The notes: generated from the sequence alone by a model not told the origin. A stretch of 39,157 nucleotides of DNA from Deltaproteobacteria bacterium (GCA_016213015.1 JACRCE010000039.1:1-39157); one strand, 5' to 3'. Counted from the stretch's first letter, positions 17,576 to 27,051 are shown. Program-made: numbers and translations.

Positions 17576-20260
17576 ATGACGCAAAAGGTTTTAGAAAAGG
17601 CGTATGAGCCGAAAGAGATCGAAGAGAAGTGGCTTGCCGTCTGGCAGGCTCAGTCGGCCAATTGCCCTAAGGCTGCCTCAACCAAGCCCTCTTTTTCCAT
17701 GGTCATCCCGCCGCCGAACATAACCGGCGCCTTGCACCTCGGACATGCCTTGAACTCCACGCTTCAGGACGCGCTTGCGCGCTACAAGCGCATGAAGGGC
17801 TTTAACGTCCTGTGGCTTCCCGGCATAGACCACGCCGGGATAGCAACGCAAAACGTGGTGGAGCGCCGGTTGGCTCAAGAGGGAAAAAACCGTGGAGACC
17901 TCGGCAGGGACTCTTTTCTTGAGGCCGTGTGGAAGTGGAAGGAAGAGTCGGGCAACACCATCATAAATCAATTGAAGAGGCTCGGCGCCTCGTGCGACTG
18001 GTCGCGCCAACGCTTTACCATGGACGAGGGACTCTCCAAGGCCGTGCGCGAGGTCTTTACGAGGCTCTATGCCCAAGGTCTGATATACCGGGGCGACTAC
18101 ATCATCAACTGGTGTCCGCGATGTTCCACCGCCCTTTCAGACCTTGAGGTGAACTTCAACGAAACCGATGGATCCCTGTGGCATATCGAATACCCGCTCA
18201 CGATAAGGCCCAAGAAGGGCGGACGAAAGGGATTGGTAGTCGCCACGACAAGGCCCGAGACTATGCTTGGGGATACCGCCGTGGCCGTGAATCCGAATGA
18301 CGAACGCTACGCCGCCCTTATAGGAAAGAGCGTCGTCCTTCCGATAGTCAACAGGGAGATACCCATCATAGCCGACGATTCCGTTGACATGGAGTTCGGC
18401 ACAGGCGTCGTGAAGATAACCCCTGCACATGATTTTAACGACTTTGAGACAGGCAAAAGGCATAACCTGCCGGTTTTGCGCGTCATGGATGCCGACGCTA
18501 AGATGAACGAGAACGCCGGACGCTTTGCCGGGCTTGACAGGAGCGAGGCGAGGGCGCGCATCGTGGCCGGCCTTGAGGACGCCGGACTCTTACGGGCAAC
18601 CGAGAAGTATAAGGTAATGCTCGGCGCGTGCTACAGGTGTTCCACCGTGGTCGAGCCGACGCTCTCCAAGCAGTGGTTCGTAAAGACCGGCCCGCTTGCG
18701 GGTCCGGCCATAAAGGCCGTTGAGGACGGAAGCATACGCTTCGTGCCCAAGGGATGGGAGAACACGTACTTCGACTGGATGAGGAACATACGCGACTGGT
18801 GCATCTCAAGGCAGATATGGTGGGGACATAGGATTCCGGCGTGGCACTGCGTCTGCGGCCATATAACCGTGGCAACTGCAGACCCCACGGCTTGTGATAA
18901 GTGCGGCTCAAAGGAGATAACGCAGGACCAGGACGTGCTCGACACGTGGTTTTCATCGGCCCTGTGGCCGTTTTCCACGCTCGGATGGCCTGATGAGACC
19001 GATGACCTTAAAAGGTTTTACCCGACGAGCGTGCTGTCAACGAGCTTCGACATCATCTTTTTCTGGGTGGCGAGGATGATAATGATGGGCATGAAGTTCA
19101 TGGACGCCCCGCCCTTCAAGGACGTGTACATCCACGCCCTCATACGCGACGCACAGGGGCAGAAGATGAGCAAGTCAAAAGGCAACGTCATCGACCCGCT
19201 CGTCATGATGGAAAGGTACGGCACCGACGCCTTCAGGTTCTCGCTTGCGGCCTATGCGGCGCAGGGCAGGGACATAAAGCTCTCTGAGGAGAAGATTTCG
19301 GGCTACAGGAACTTTTGCAACAAGCTCTGGAACCTTACGCGCTTTGCGCTGATGAACGCGGCGCCGGAAGAGGGAGGAGCGGCCATTGTCATTGACAAGG
19401 CAAGCCTCAACATGGCCGACAAATGGATACTCACGCAAAGAAACCGGTGCATCGCCGAGGTTAACGGGGCGATCGAGTCGTACAGGTTCGACGAGGCCGC
19501 AAGGTCTCTTTACCGCTTTGTCTGGGCAGAGGTCTGCGATTGGTACGTGGAGCTTATAAAGTTAGACCTCAAGGGCGACGCCGGCGAGGAGAGGAAGAGG
19601 GCTGCCTTTGCCGTGCTTGCCTTGCTGCTCAAGGACGTATTCAAACTCCTCCATCCGTTCATGCCTTTTATCACCGAGGAGTTATACGGCTTTTTAGACA
19701 ACGCCAAGCGCGGCCTGATGATGGAGCCGTTTCCGGTCGAGACCGAATCATACCCCGGCGAGGCCGAGGCAATGGAAGGGGTCATGGACGTCATCCGCGC
19801 CGTGCGGAACATCCGCACGGACACGAACGTCGCGCTCGGCGCAAAGGTGGAGGTCGTATGCCGAACGTCGGATAAGGCGTCCCTTGCCGCGCTTACCGCG
19901 GGCGCGGAGTATGTCAAACAGCTTGCAAAGGTCTCAGAGCTTACGCTTTCCGGGTCAACGACCGATGCTCCGCCAAAGGGTGCGGCATCGGCAATGGCAA
20001 CCGTGCTCGGCGCTACCGTAGAGGTGCTCGTGCCGCTTGCCGGACACATAGACCTTGCCGCGGAGCTTGCCCGGTTTGCAAAGGAGATGGAAAAACTGAC
20101 CAAAGAGCTTGAAGGCGTCGAGAAAAGATTGGCGAGTAAGGAGTTCGTCGAAAAGGCGCCGCCAGAGGTCGTTGAAAAGGAAAGGGCGCGGCTTGCGTCG
20201 TTGATGGATAAATTGGCTAAGCTCCGGGGCGGACTGGGGAGAATCTCAGGGCTTGAATGA
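17576..20260 (+). CDS. valS: Valyl-tRNA synthetase
   Basis: PPPNITGALHLGHALN, WLPGIDHAGIATQ, KMSKSKGNVIDPL. The ORF-track start at 17498 is inside the repeat; ATG at 17576 follows gcagagg. Confidence 0.97.
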   Translation: MTQKVLEKAYEPKEIEEKWLAVWQAQSANCPKAASTKPSFSMVIPPPNITGALHLGHALNSTLQDALARYKRMKGFNVLWLPGIDHAGIATQNVVERRLAQEGKNRGDLGRDSFLEAVWKWKEESGNTIINQLKRLGASCDWSRQRFTMDEGLSKAVREVFTRLYAQGLIYRGDYIINWCPRCSTALSDLEVNFNETDGSLWHIEYPLTIRPKKGGRKGLVVATTRPETMLGDTAVAVNPNDERYAALIGKSVVLPIVNREIPIIADDSVDMEFGTGVVKITPAHDFNDFETGKRHNLPVLRVMDADAKMNENAGRFAGLDRSEARARIVAGLEDAGLLRATEKYKVMLGACYRCSTVVEPTLSKQWFVKTGPLAGPAIKAVEDGSIRFVPKGWENTYFDWMRNIRDWCISRQIWWGHRIPAWHCVCGHITVATADPTACDKCGSKEITQDQDVLDTWFSSALWPFSTLGWPDETDDLKRFYPTSVLSTSFDIIFFWVARMIMMGMKFMDAPPFKDVYIHALIRDAQGQKMSKSKGNVIDPLVMMERYGTDAFRFSLAAYAAQGRDIKLSEEKISGYRNFCNKLWNLTRFALMNAAPEEGGAAIVIDKASLNMADKWILTQRNRCIAEVNGAIESYRFDEAARSLYRFVWAEVCDWYVELIKLDLKGDAGEERKRAAFAVLALLLKDVFKLLHPFMPFITEELYGFLDNAKRGLMMEPFPVETESYPGEAEAMEGVMDVIRAVRNIRTDTNVALGAKVEVVCRTSDKASLAALTAGAEYVKQLAKVSELTLSGSTTDAPPKGAASAMATVLGATVEVLVPLAGHIDLAAELARFAKEMEKLTKELEGVEKRLASKEFVEKAPPEVVEKERARLASLMDKLAKLRGGLGRISGLE

Positions 20261-20274
20261 AAAGGCCGTGTAAC

Positions 20275-20302
20275 TACCGTGACCGTAAAGGAAAAATCTT
20301 TG
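20275..20302. repeat. Truncated TACCGTGACCGT..AAAGGAAAAATCTTTG repeat over the nadC translation start
   Basis: Aligns with 26993-27032 (accgtgaccg ttgaccgtgtaaaggaaaatcttt). Confidence 0.65.
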
Positions 20303-21202
20303 AAAAAACGGACGGATAAAACCAACGGCATTGGACTCAAGGAGTACGTTGATCTCCTGATCCAGACCGCCTTTACCGAGGACGCCTCGGACAGGGATGT
20401 AACCACTCAGGCCATTGTCCACCCGCAAGACGAGTGCGAGGCGCATCTTTTGGCAAAGGAGCCGCTTACGCTCGCGGGTCTTTTCGTCGCAGAGGCGGCC
20501 TTCAAGCGTCTTGACAAGCGCCTCAGGTTCAAGGCTTATTTCAAGGACGGGGACAGCGTAAAGAAGGGCGCTGTAATCGCCCGCGTCAGCGGCAGATGCT
20601 CTTGCGTACTAACTGCCGAGCGGGTGGCATTGAACTTTTTGCAGCGGCTCTCCGGCGTGGCAACGGCCACGAGGCGTCTTGCCGTCGAACTCAAGGGCAC
20701 GAAGACAAGGCTTCTCGACACAAGAAAGACGACGCCGTGCCTGAGGCTCCTTGAGAGATACGCGGTGCGCTCAGGCGGCGGTTTTAACCATCGTTTCGGG
20801 CTATCGGATGAGGTGCTCATAAAGGACAATCACATCATGGCCGCAGGGGGCGTGGGAGAGGCTCTGGCGCGGGTGAGCGGGCGTTACAGAGAGGGTGTGC
20901 TCGTCGAGGTGGAGGTAACAAATCTCAAGGAGGTACGGGAGGCGCTGGCCGGGCACGCGGACATCATACTCCTTGACAACATGACCATAGCGATGATGAG
21001 AAAGGCCGTTAAGATAATAAACAACGCCGCGCTCGTCGAGGCGTCGGGCGGCATTACCGTGAAAAACGCGGCGGCCATAGCGGCCACGGGCGTAAACTTT
21101 ATTTCCTCCGGCGCAATCACTCATTCGGCAAGGGCGGTTGACATAAGCCTTGAGGTGGCATCAATCTCATGCGGGAAGCGTACAAGACCCAAGCTGAGAT
21201 AG
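20279..21202 (+). CDS. nadC: Nicotinate-nucleotide pyrophosphorylase (carboxylating)
   Basis: TEDASDRDVTTQAIV, LDTRKTTPCLRLLERYAVRSGGGFNHRFGLSDEVLIKDNHI, EVEVTNLKE, EASGGITVKN. Start is GTG 20279 or TTG 20300. Confidence 0.95.
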   Translation: MTVKEKSLKKRTDKTNGIGLKEYVDLLIQTAFTEDASDRDVTTQAIVHPQDECEAHLLAKEPLTLAGLFVAEAAFKRLDKRLRFKAYFKDGDSVKKGAVIARVSGRCSCVLTAERVALNFLQRLSGVATATRRLAVELKGTKTRLLDTRKTTPCLRLLERYAVRSGGGFNHRFGLSDEVLIKDNHIMAAGGVGEALARVSGRYREGVLVEVEVTNLKEVREALAGHADIILLDNMTIAMMRKAVKIINNAALVEASGGITVKNAAAIAATGVNFISSGAITHSARAVDISLEVASISCGKRTRPKLR

Positions 21203-22170
21203 TAAAGGTCCTCAGGAACAGCGGGTTCGTCAGCGGTGAGCGAGTGAGCGCATCGCTCGGCGTATCGAGAACCGCGGTGTGGAAGCACATCGAGTCATTG
21301 CGCCTCATGGGCTATTCGATTGACGCAACGCCGTCAAAGGGCTATCGTCTTAACCCGCCCGCCTCGCCTCTCTTCAACGCCGTGGAAGTCGCCTCGCTCC
21401 TGTCAACCGAGTTCGTAGGCAGGGACATAACGTGGCACGACTCGGTCGCCTCGACGAACATCATGGCCAAGGAGGCCGCAAGGGACGGTGCATTGGAGGG
21501 CGCGGCAATAGTCGCGGATTCACAGACCCTCGGCAAGGGACGCATGGGCAGGAGATGGGTCTCCCCGGCCGGGGTCAATCTCTATACCTCGATAGTCCTG
21601 CGTCCGACTTTTCCCCCGACCGATGCACATCACCTTACCTTTGTTTCAGCCGTTGCCCTTGCAACAACGGCCGATGAGTTCCTCGGCAAGGGCCAAGGCT
21701 CACTCAAATGGCCGAACGACCTGCTACTTGACTCGAAAAAGGCCGGAGGCATACTCCTTGAGATGGACTCGGATATCGACCGCGTCAACTTCGTCATCGT
21801 CGGCCTTGGCGTTAACCTCAACATGAAGGGCCGCATGTTTCCGGCCGAGCTTAGGAACATTGCGACCTCGTTCCTTGAAAGAGGGGTAAAACCGATAGAC
21901 AGGGCAATGTTTACCGCAAGACTTTATCGGAATATGGAGATATGGTACAAGAGATACATGGGCGAGGGCTTCTTGCCCGTTATCGCCGCATGGAGAGGGT
22001 TTTTCCGGTCAGAGGGCAAGCCCGTGAAGGTAGCGTGCCATGACCGCGTTGTCGAGGGCATCTGCCTCGGGCTTGACGACAACGGGGCGCTACTTGTAAG
22101 GACGGCTTCCGGCGACACCCAAAGGGTGGTGTCCGGGGATATGAGTGAGGCGAGTCAGCGGCATCAGTGA
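21169..22170 (+). CDS. birA: Bifunctional biotin-[acetyl-CoA-carboxylase] ligase / biotin operon repressor
   Basis: N-terminal HTH (VSASLGVSRTAVWKHIESLRLMGY) and ligase motifs GKGRMGRRWVSPAGVNLYTSIVLRP, LKWPNDLLLDSKKAGGILLE. Confidence 0.95.
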   Translation: MREAYKTQAEIVKVLRNSGFVSGERVSASLGVSRTAVWKHIESLRLMGYSIDATPSKGYRLNPPASPLFNAVEVASLLSTEFVGRDITWHDSVASTNIMAKEAARDGALEGAAIVADSQTLGKGRMGRRWVSPAGVNLYTSIVLRPTFPPTDAHHLTFVSAVALATTADEFLGKGQGSLKWPNDLLLDSKKAGGILLEMDSDIDRVNFVIVGLGVNLNMKGRMFPAELRNIATSFLERGVKPIDRAMFTARLYRNMEIWYKRYMGEGFLPVIAAWRGFFRSEGKPVKVACHDRVVEGICLGLDDNGALLVRTASGDTQRVVSGDMSEASQRHQ

Positions 22171-22214
22171 ACGGTTATCGGTTGAATGAGTTGACGAACT
22201 TTTGAAAAACAGTT

Positions 22215-23024
22215 ATGCAAACATATTTCGACAACCCGAAATTCAAACTATACCACGGAAACTGCTTGGATTTGTTGGCAGAGCTTCCGGAAAACTCGGT
22301 TGATATGGTTTTTGCCGATCCGCCGTATCTTCTTTCAAACGGCGGGTTCACTGTCCACGCCGGGCGGCGTGTAAGCGTGAACAAAGGCGAATGGGACAAA
22401 AGCAACGGGTTGAAAAAAGATTTTGAATTTCATCTTGAATGGATAGAGGCCGTCAAGCGCGTCTTGAAGCCGCACGGAACGATTTGGATTAGCGGCACTT
22501 ATCATTCCATCTATCAATGCGGTTTCGCGCTCCAAGCCGCAGAATTTCATATCCTCAACGATATTGCGTGGTTCAAACCTAACGCATCGCCGAATCTAAG
22601 TTGTCGTTATTTCACGGCAAGCCACGAAACCGTGCTTTGGGCGCGTAAGGATAAAAAGTCAAAGCATATCTTCAACTACGACCTTATGAAAAATGGTAGC
22701 TGGCCGGAGGATCAATTGAAAAAGACCGGCCTGCAAATGCGTTCGGTTTGGTCTATGGGAACGCCGAAAAGCGTTGAAAAAAAATTCGGCAAGCATCCAA
22801 CGCAGAAGCCGGAGAATTTATTGAAACGAATCGTCCTTGCCTCAACAAATAAAGGGGATCTCGTCATCGACCCGTTCACTGGAAGTTCAACGACAGGAAT
22901 TGCCGCCTATCTTCTCGGGAGACGCTTCATCGGCGTTGACACCGATGCAAAGTATCTTGATTTATCAATCAAACGGTTTAAGGAACTGGATCACAACTTG
23001 AAAAACAGGTACGCGAAAGTATGA
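22215..23024 (+). CDS. Site-specific DNA adenine methyltransferase, DpnA-like (beta-type motif order)
   Basis: VFADPPYLLSNGGF..SVNKGEWDK, GTIWISGTYHSIYQ, ASPNLSCRYFTASHETVLWARK, KHPTQKPENLLKRIVLAST, DPFTGSSTTGIAA; strongly resembles DpnA from memory. Confidence 0.9.
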   Translation: MQTYFDNPKFKLYHGNCLDLLAELPENSVDMVFADPPYLLSNGGFTVHAGRRVSVNKGEWDKSNGLKKDFEFHLEWIEAVKRVLKPHGTIWISGTYHSIYQCGFALQAAEFHILNDIAWFKPNASPNLSCRYFTASHETVLWARKDKKSKHIFNYDLMKNGSWPEDQLKKTGLQMRSVWSMGTPKSVEKKFGKHPTQKPENLLKRIVLASTNKGDLVIDPFTGSSTTGIAAYLLGRRFIGVDTDAKYLDLSIKRFKELDHNLKNRYAKV

Positions 23025-23665
23025 AGATAGTCACCCGCGCAACCGCGATGAAAAATTTGAAGGGGTATATCGGTCAAGATTTGCGCAAACTTGCTTTAGT
23101 GCACGGTATTACGACCTATGAAACCGGAAAGCAAAACAAGGGCTGGAAAGGTCTTGTTTTGGAGCGGTTGGCTGGACTTCAAACAAATGTCTCAAAAGCA
23201 CCGAACGGGCTTACCTACGAACTGAAATCAGTCGCTTTTCGTTGTGTGTGCGACGAACTTACACCGAAAGAGACGATGGCGATAACGATGATCAATCCTG
23301 AAGAATTGAAAGCCCATTCTTTTTTTGAAAGTCATTGTTGGTCAAAGCTCAAAACCATCGTTTTTTGCGCCGTAAAGTGGAACGGTAAAAACTCCGAGGC
23401 GGCAGAGCTGTTGAAAGTGGCGAGCTTGGACTTTGCCGAGGATGACGGATTGATAAAAGAAATCAAAGCCGACTACGATTTTATACGCGACAAACTTGTC
23501 TCGGAAGGTTTTGACGCCTTGACCGGAAAAGACGGCAAGTGGATACAAGCGCGGACAAAAGGGATTGGCGGCATAAATCCACACACAGGACAACGCCGGC
23601 CGGTTACACGGGCGTTTTATGCCCGAACAAGTTTGGTAAAGAAAATTTTTGAAATAGCAAGCTAA
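23021..23665 (+). CDS. MutH/Sau3AI-family endonuclease (restriction partner of the methyltransferase)
   Basis: TYELKS (ExK-type) and a MutH-like C-terminal segment DYDFIRDKLVSEGFDALTGKDGKWIQARTKG...TRAFYARTSLVKKIF. ATGA overlap with the methyltransferase. Confidence 0.78.
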   Translation: MKIVTRATAMKNLKGYIGQDLRKLALVHGITTYETGKQNKGWKGLVLERLAGLQTNVSKAPNGLTYELKSVAFRCVCDELTPKETMAITMINPEELKAHSFFESHCWSKLKTIVFCAVKWNGKNSEAAELLKVASLDFAEDDGLIKEIKADYDFIRDKLVSEGFDALTGKDGKWIQARTKGIGGINPHTGQRRPVTRAFYARTSLVKKIFEIAS

Positions 23666-23745
23666 GGGTATGTGCTCGCCCCTGACGCATTAAGCTGGAA
23701 AGGTGAAAAGATTATCCCTAACTCTCGAGACCTCCTTGATTTGAC

Positions 23746-24117
23746 ATGAAGATACTCTATCTATCCATTCTCGGAGCCGCGGGAACCCTTGCGCGGTACT
23801 GGCTCGGCGGGTACGTGCAACGGCTCTCAGGCAACGTATTCCCGTGGGGCACGTTCGCGGTCAACATGGCCGGATGTTTGCTCTTCGGCGTTGTCTGGGC
23901 AATTGCCGGCGAACGCATACCCATGAACGACGAGACGAGGAGGATACTGCTCATCGGCTTCATGGGCGCGTTCACGACCTTTTCATCGTTCATGTTCGAT
24001 ACCGTAAGCCTGATGCAAGGCGGCCAGTGGGGCTGGGTCGTCGCAAATCTCGTGGTGCAAAACACGGCGGGTATTATTCTGATACTGCTCGGCATTGCGA
24101 TAGGACGGGTGTTGTAG
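23746..24117 (+). CDS. crcB: Fluoride ion exporter CrcB/Fluc
   Basis: GAAGTLARYWLGG, FPWGTFAVNMAGCLLFG, GFMGAFTTFSSFMFDT. Confidence 0.95.
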   Translation: MKILYLSILGAAGTLARYWLGGYVQRLSGNVFPWGTFAVNMAGCLLFGVVWAIAGERIPMNDETRRILLIGFMGAFTTFSSFMFDTVSLMQGGQWGWVVANLVVQNTAGIILILLGIAIGRVL

Positions 24118-24125
24118 GGGGTTAA

Positions 24126-24263
24126 ATGGAAATGGAGTTGACCTATAAATGCCTTGTATGCGGTTACATCCATGCCTGCCACGGCCAATGCGGGGACCCG
24201 CCTGAAAAATGCCCGGACTGTGGAGCGTCGAAAGAGGACTTTGTCGAGGTTGAAGAGGACTGA
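24126..24263 (+). CDS. Small rubredoxin-like protein (45 aa)
   Basis: Hand translation [45 protein letters not shown]. Below the ORF-track cutoff. Confidence 0.8.
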   Translation: MEMELTYKCLVCGYIHACHGQCGDPPEKCPDCGASKEDFVEVEED

Positions 24264-24436
24264 GTTAGAAAACAGCCCATCCAATAAGTCATCCGTGAGC
24301 ATCAACTTATAAACCTCAACAACAACAAGGGCCATTATAATTGTGATGTTTTTTGACCGTATTCTACCTGCCCAAGACCGGTACGCCCGTCAAAATATCC
24401 TGATTTTGCGCCTGTTTCGCGCAGTCCTCATTGTGC

Positions 24437-24465
24437 TTGACAGGCACAACATGTTGTGGTCTAAT
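24437..24465 (+). promoter_or_regulatory. Candidate nrdJ promoter with palindromic operator in the spacer
   Basis: TTGACA (24437-24442), 17-nt spacer, TCTAAT (24460-24465); perfect palindrome CACAACATGTTGTG at 24445-24458. Confidence 0.6.
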
Positions 24466-24574
24466 TGGTGTCTGTATACATGATATAGGGTTTTCTTCAT
24501 ATAAATCAAATAGATAATCAAACGGGCGAGTCTTCGTCATTTAAGATGGGCGGCCTTAAAAGGAGAGTAAGGAT

Positions 24575-26992
24575 ATGGACGATAGCGTATATGCGCGTTT
24601 GTTGAGTGTGGCCCCGGTGGACAATATATCCGGCAGCGGTATCGCCACCGGAGGCCGGCGAGGCCCGGTTCAGATAAACGAGAACGGCAGGAGGGTTTTA
24701 GAGAAGCGGTATCTTAGAAAGGACGAGGACGGCAACCCGACAGAGACCGTTGAGCAGATGTTCGACCGGGTGGCCTCCAACATCGCCGAGGCGGACAGGA
24801 GATACGACTCAGACGCGGACATAGAGGCGCTTGCCGACGAGTTCTACGCGATGATGACATCCCTTGAGTTCATGCCCAACTCCCCGACCCTTATGAACGC
24901 GGGCAGGGACTTGCAGCAGTTGTCGGCCTGTTTCGTCCTGCCCGTCGAGGATTCGATGGAGAGCATATTCGAGGCGGTCAAGCACACGGCGCTGATCCAC
25001 AAGTCCGGCGGCGGAACCGGTTTTTCATTCTCAAGGCTTCGCCCGTCGGGCGACATCGTCGGCTCGACCTCCGGCATATCATCAGGCCCGATATCGTTCA
25101 TGACCGTGTTCGACAGCGCAACCGAGGCCATAAAGCAGGGCGGCACGAGAAGGGGCGCGAACATGGGCATACTGCGCGTAGACCACCCGGACGTCATGAA
25201 CTTCATAGTCTGCAAGGAGCAAAACGACAAGCTCAACAACTTCAACATATCGGTCAGCATCACCTCCGAGTTCATGAAGGCCGTGGAGATCGATGGCGAC
25301 TATGAGATAAAGAATCCAAGAAACGGCAGAGCCGTCGGAAAAAAGCGCGCAAGAGACGTATTCGACAAGGTCGTTGAGATGGCATGGAAGAACGGGGACC
25401 CGGGCATCATATTCATAGACAGGATGAACGCGGACAACCCGACGCCGCTTGTGGGCGAGATAGAGTCAACCAACCCGTGCGGGGAACAGCCTCTTTTGCC
25501 GTATGAGTCCTGTAACCTCGGGTCAGTCAACCTTGCGGCAATGCTTAGCCCGCTTATATCCAAGGCCAATGGAAACGGGACAGGCGCTCAGCTTGAGATA
25601 GACTGGCAAAGGCTTGACGCGACCGTCAGGAAGGCCGTGCACTTCCTTGACAACGTGATCGACATGAACCGGTATCCGATACCGCAGATCGAGAAGGTAA
25701 CGAAGTCCAACAGGAAGATCGGGCTCGGCGTCATGGGGTTCGCGGACATGCTCATCCGTCTCGGCATCCCTTACAACTCCGAGCAGGCGATAGACACGGC
25801 GGAAAAGGTCATGCGCTTCATACAGGGCAAGGGATATGAAGCCTCTCAGGAACTGGCGAAAAAACGCGGGTCTTTCCCCAACTTCAAGGGCAGCATACAC
25901 GACGGCAAAGCAATGCCCATGAGAAACGCGACGATAACGACCATTGCCCCTACGGGAACCATATCCATCATCGCCGGATGCTCTTCCGGCATAGAGCCGC
26001 TCTTTGCCCTCGCCTTCGTGAGAAACGTCATGGAGGGCACCGAGCTTCTTGAGGTCAATCCGCTCTTTGAAGAAATTGCCGCGGAGCGCGGCTTTGACAG
26101 CCCTGAGCTTATGAGGCAGGTCGCGGCCTCAGGCACGCTTCATGACATACCGGGGCTTCCCGACGACGTAAAAAGGTCGTTCGTTACGGCGCACGACATA
26201 ACCCCCCAGTGGCATATAAAGATGCAGGCCGCGTTCCAAAAGTACACGGACAACGCGGTAAGCAAGACCGTGAACTTCCCGAACGAGGCGACCGTGGAGG
26301 ACGTGGCAAAGGTCTACCTCCTTGCGTACAAGCTCGGTTGCAAGGGCGTTACCGTGTACAGGGACGGCTCAAGGGACGTGCAGGTCCTTACCAAGGGGAG
26401 CGAAAAACCGTCATGCGCCAAGGCCGACGCGGCGTCGTCGGGCGTACAGGCCGAGGTCGTTTCCGCGCCGCCCAAGCCCAAGGTAAGGGGCGATGTGACG
26501 TTCGGCATAACGCGCAAGATGAAGACCGGTTGCGGCAACCTCTACGTTACCATCAACGAGGACGAGGAGGGCAGGCCTATAGAGATATTCACTCAGATAG
26601 GCAAGGCCGGAGGGTGCGTGGCCTCCCAATGCGAGGCAATGGGCAGGATGACCTCCCTTGCCTTGAGAAGCGGCATAGATGCTCAGGAGATTGCAAAGCA
26701 GATGCGCGGCATAAGCTGTCATCTGCCGGTCGGGTACGGCGGCAGTAAGATTCTATCATGCGCCGACGCCATGGCGCAGGCAATGGACTGGTACCTTGGC
26801 TTCAAACGCAACTCAACAGGGTCTCTATCGTTCATGAAGGGCGACGTGGCCGTGCTCTCCCAGTCAAAGCTCGACTTCACGCTCGCCCCTGAGATATTCA
26901 AAAGAGGCGCATGCCCGGACTGCGGCGGCACGGTTGAACACGCCGACGGTTGCGTGGTGTGCAGAGGCTGCGGCTATACCGAGTGCGGTTAA
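24575..26992 (+). CDS. nrdJ: Adenosylcobalamin-dependent (class II) ribonucleoside-diphosphate reductase
   Basis: FMPNSPTLMNAGRDLQQLSACFVLPVEDSM, KSGGGTGFSFSRLRP, NPCGEQPLLPYESCNLGSVNL, APTGTISIIAGCSSGIEPLFAL; C-terminal CPDCGG..CRGCGYTECG. Confidence 0.95.
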   Translation: MDDSVYARLLSVAPVDNISGSGIATGGRRGPVQINENGRRVLEKRYLRKDEDGNPTETVEQMFDRVASNIAEADRRYDSDADIEALADEFYAMMTSLEFMPNSPTLMNAGRDLQQLSACFVLPVEDSMESIFEAVKHTALIHKSGGGTGFSFSRLRPSGDIVGSTSGISSGPISFMTVFDSATEAIKQGGTRRGANMGILRVDHPDVMNFIVCKEQNDKLNNFNISVSITSEFMKAVEIDGDYEIKNPRNGRAVGKKRARDVFDKVVEMAWKNGDPGIIFIDRMNADNPTPLVGEIESTNPCGEQPLLPYESCNLGSVNLAAMLSPLISKANGNGTGAQLEIDWQRLDATVRKAVHFLDNVIDMNRYPIPQIEKVTKSNRKIGLGVMGFADMLIRLGIPYNSEQAIDTAEKVMRFIQGKGYEASQELAKKRGSFPNFKGSIHDGKAMPMRNATITTIAPTGTISIIAGCSSGIEPLFALAFVRNVMEGTELLEVNPLFEEIAAERGFDSPELMRQVAASGTLHDIPGLPDDVKRSFVTAHDITPQWHIKMQAAFQKYTDNAVSKTVNFPNEATVEDVAKVYLLAYKLGCKGVTVYRDGSRDVQVLTKGSEKPSCAKADAASSGVQAEVVSAPPKPKVRGDVTFGITRKMKTGCGNLYVTINEDEEGRPIEIFTQIGKAGGCVASQCEAMGRMTSLALRSGIDAQEIAKQMRGISCHLPVGYGGSKILSCADAMAQAMDWYLGFKRNSTGSLSFMKGDVAVLSQSKLDFTLAPEIFKRGACPDCGGTVEHADGCVVCRGCGYTECG

Positions 26993-27051
26993 TACCGTGA
27001 ACCGTGACCGTTGACCGTGTAAAGGAAAATCTTTACACGATCACGGCATTA
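26993..27051. repeat. Intergenic repeat TACCGTGAACCGTGACCG...CACGGCATTA directly after the nrdJ stop
   Basis: Contains hairpin CGTGTAAAG-gaaaat-CTTTACACG; same family as 16165-16223. Confidence 0.75.

Noticed and set aside
19510-20406. 298-aa minus ORF opposite valS
   Set aside because: Ser/Thr/Ala-rich antisense translation of a well-supported valS; no domain signal.
23666-23745. Fluoride riboswitch upstream of crcB
   Set aside because: The short upstream region does not match the crcB-motif consensus (no GGNGAUG...AACCGCC...CUGAUG pattern).
24264-24574. Cobalamin riboswitch upstream of the B12-dependent RNR
   Set aside because: No B12-box-like sequence seen; the region is better described as promoter plus palindrome.
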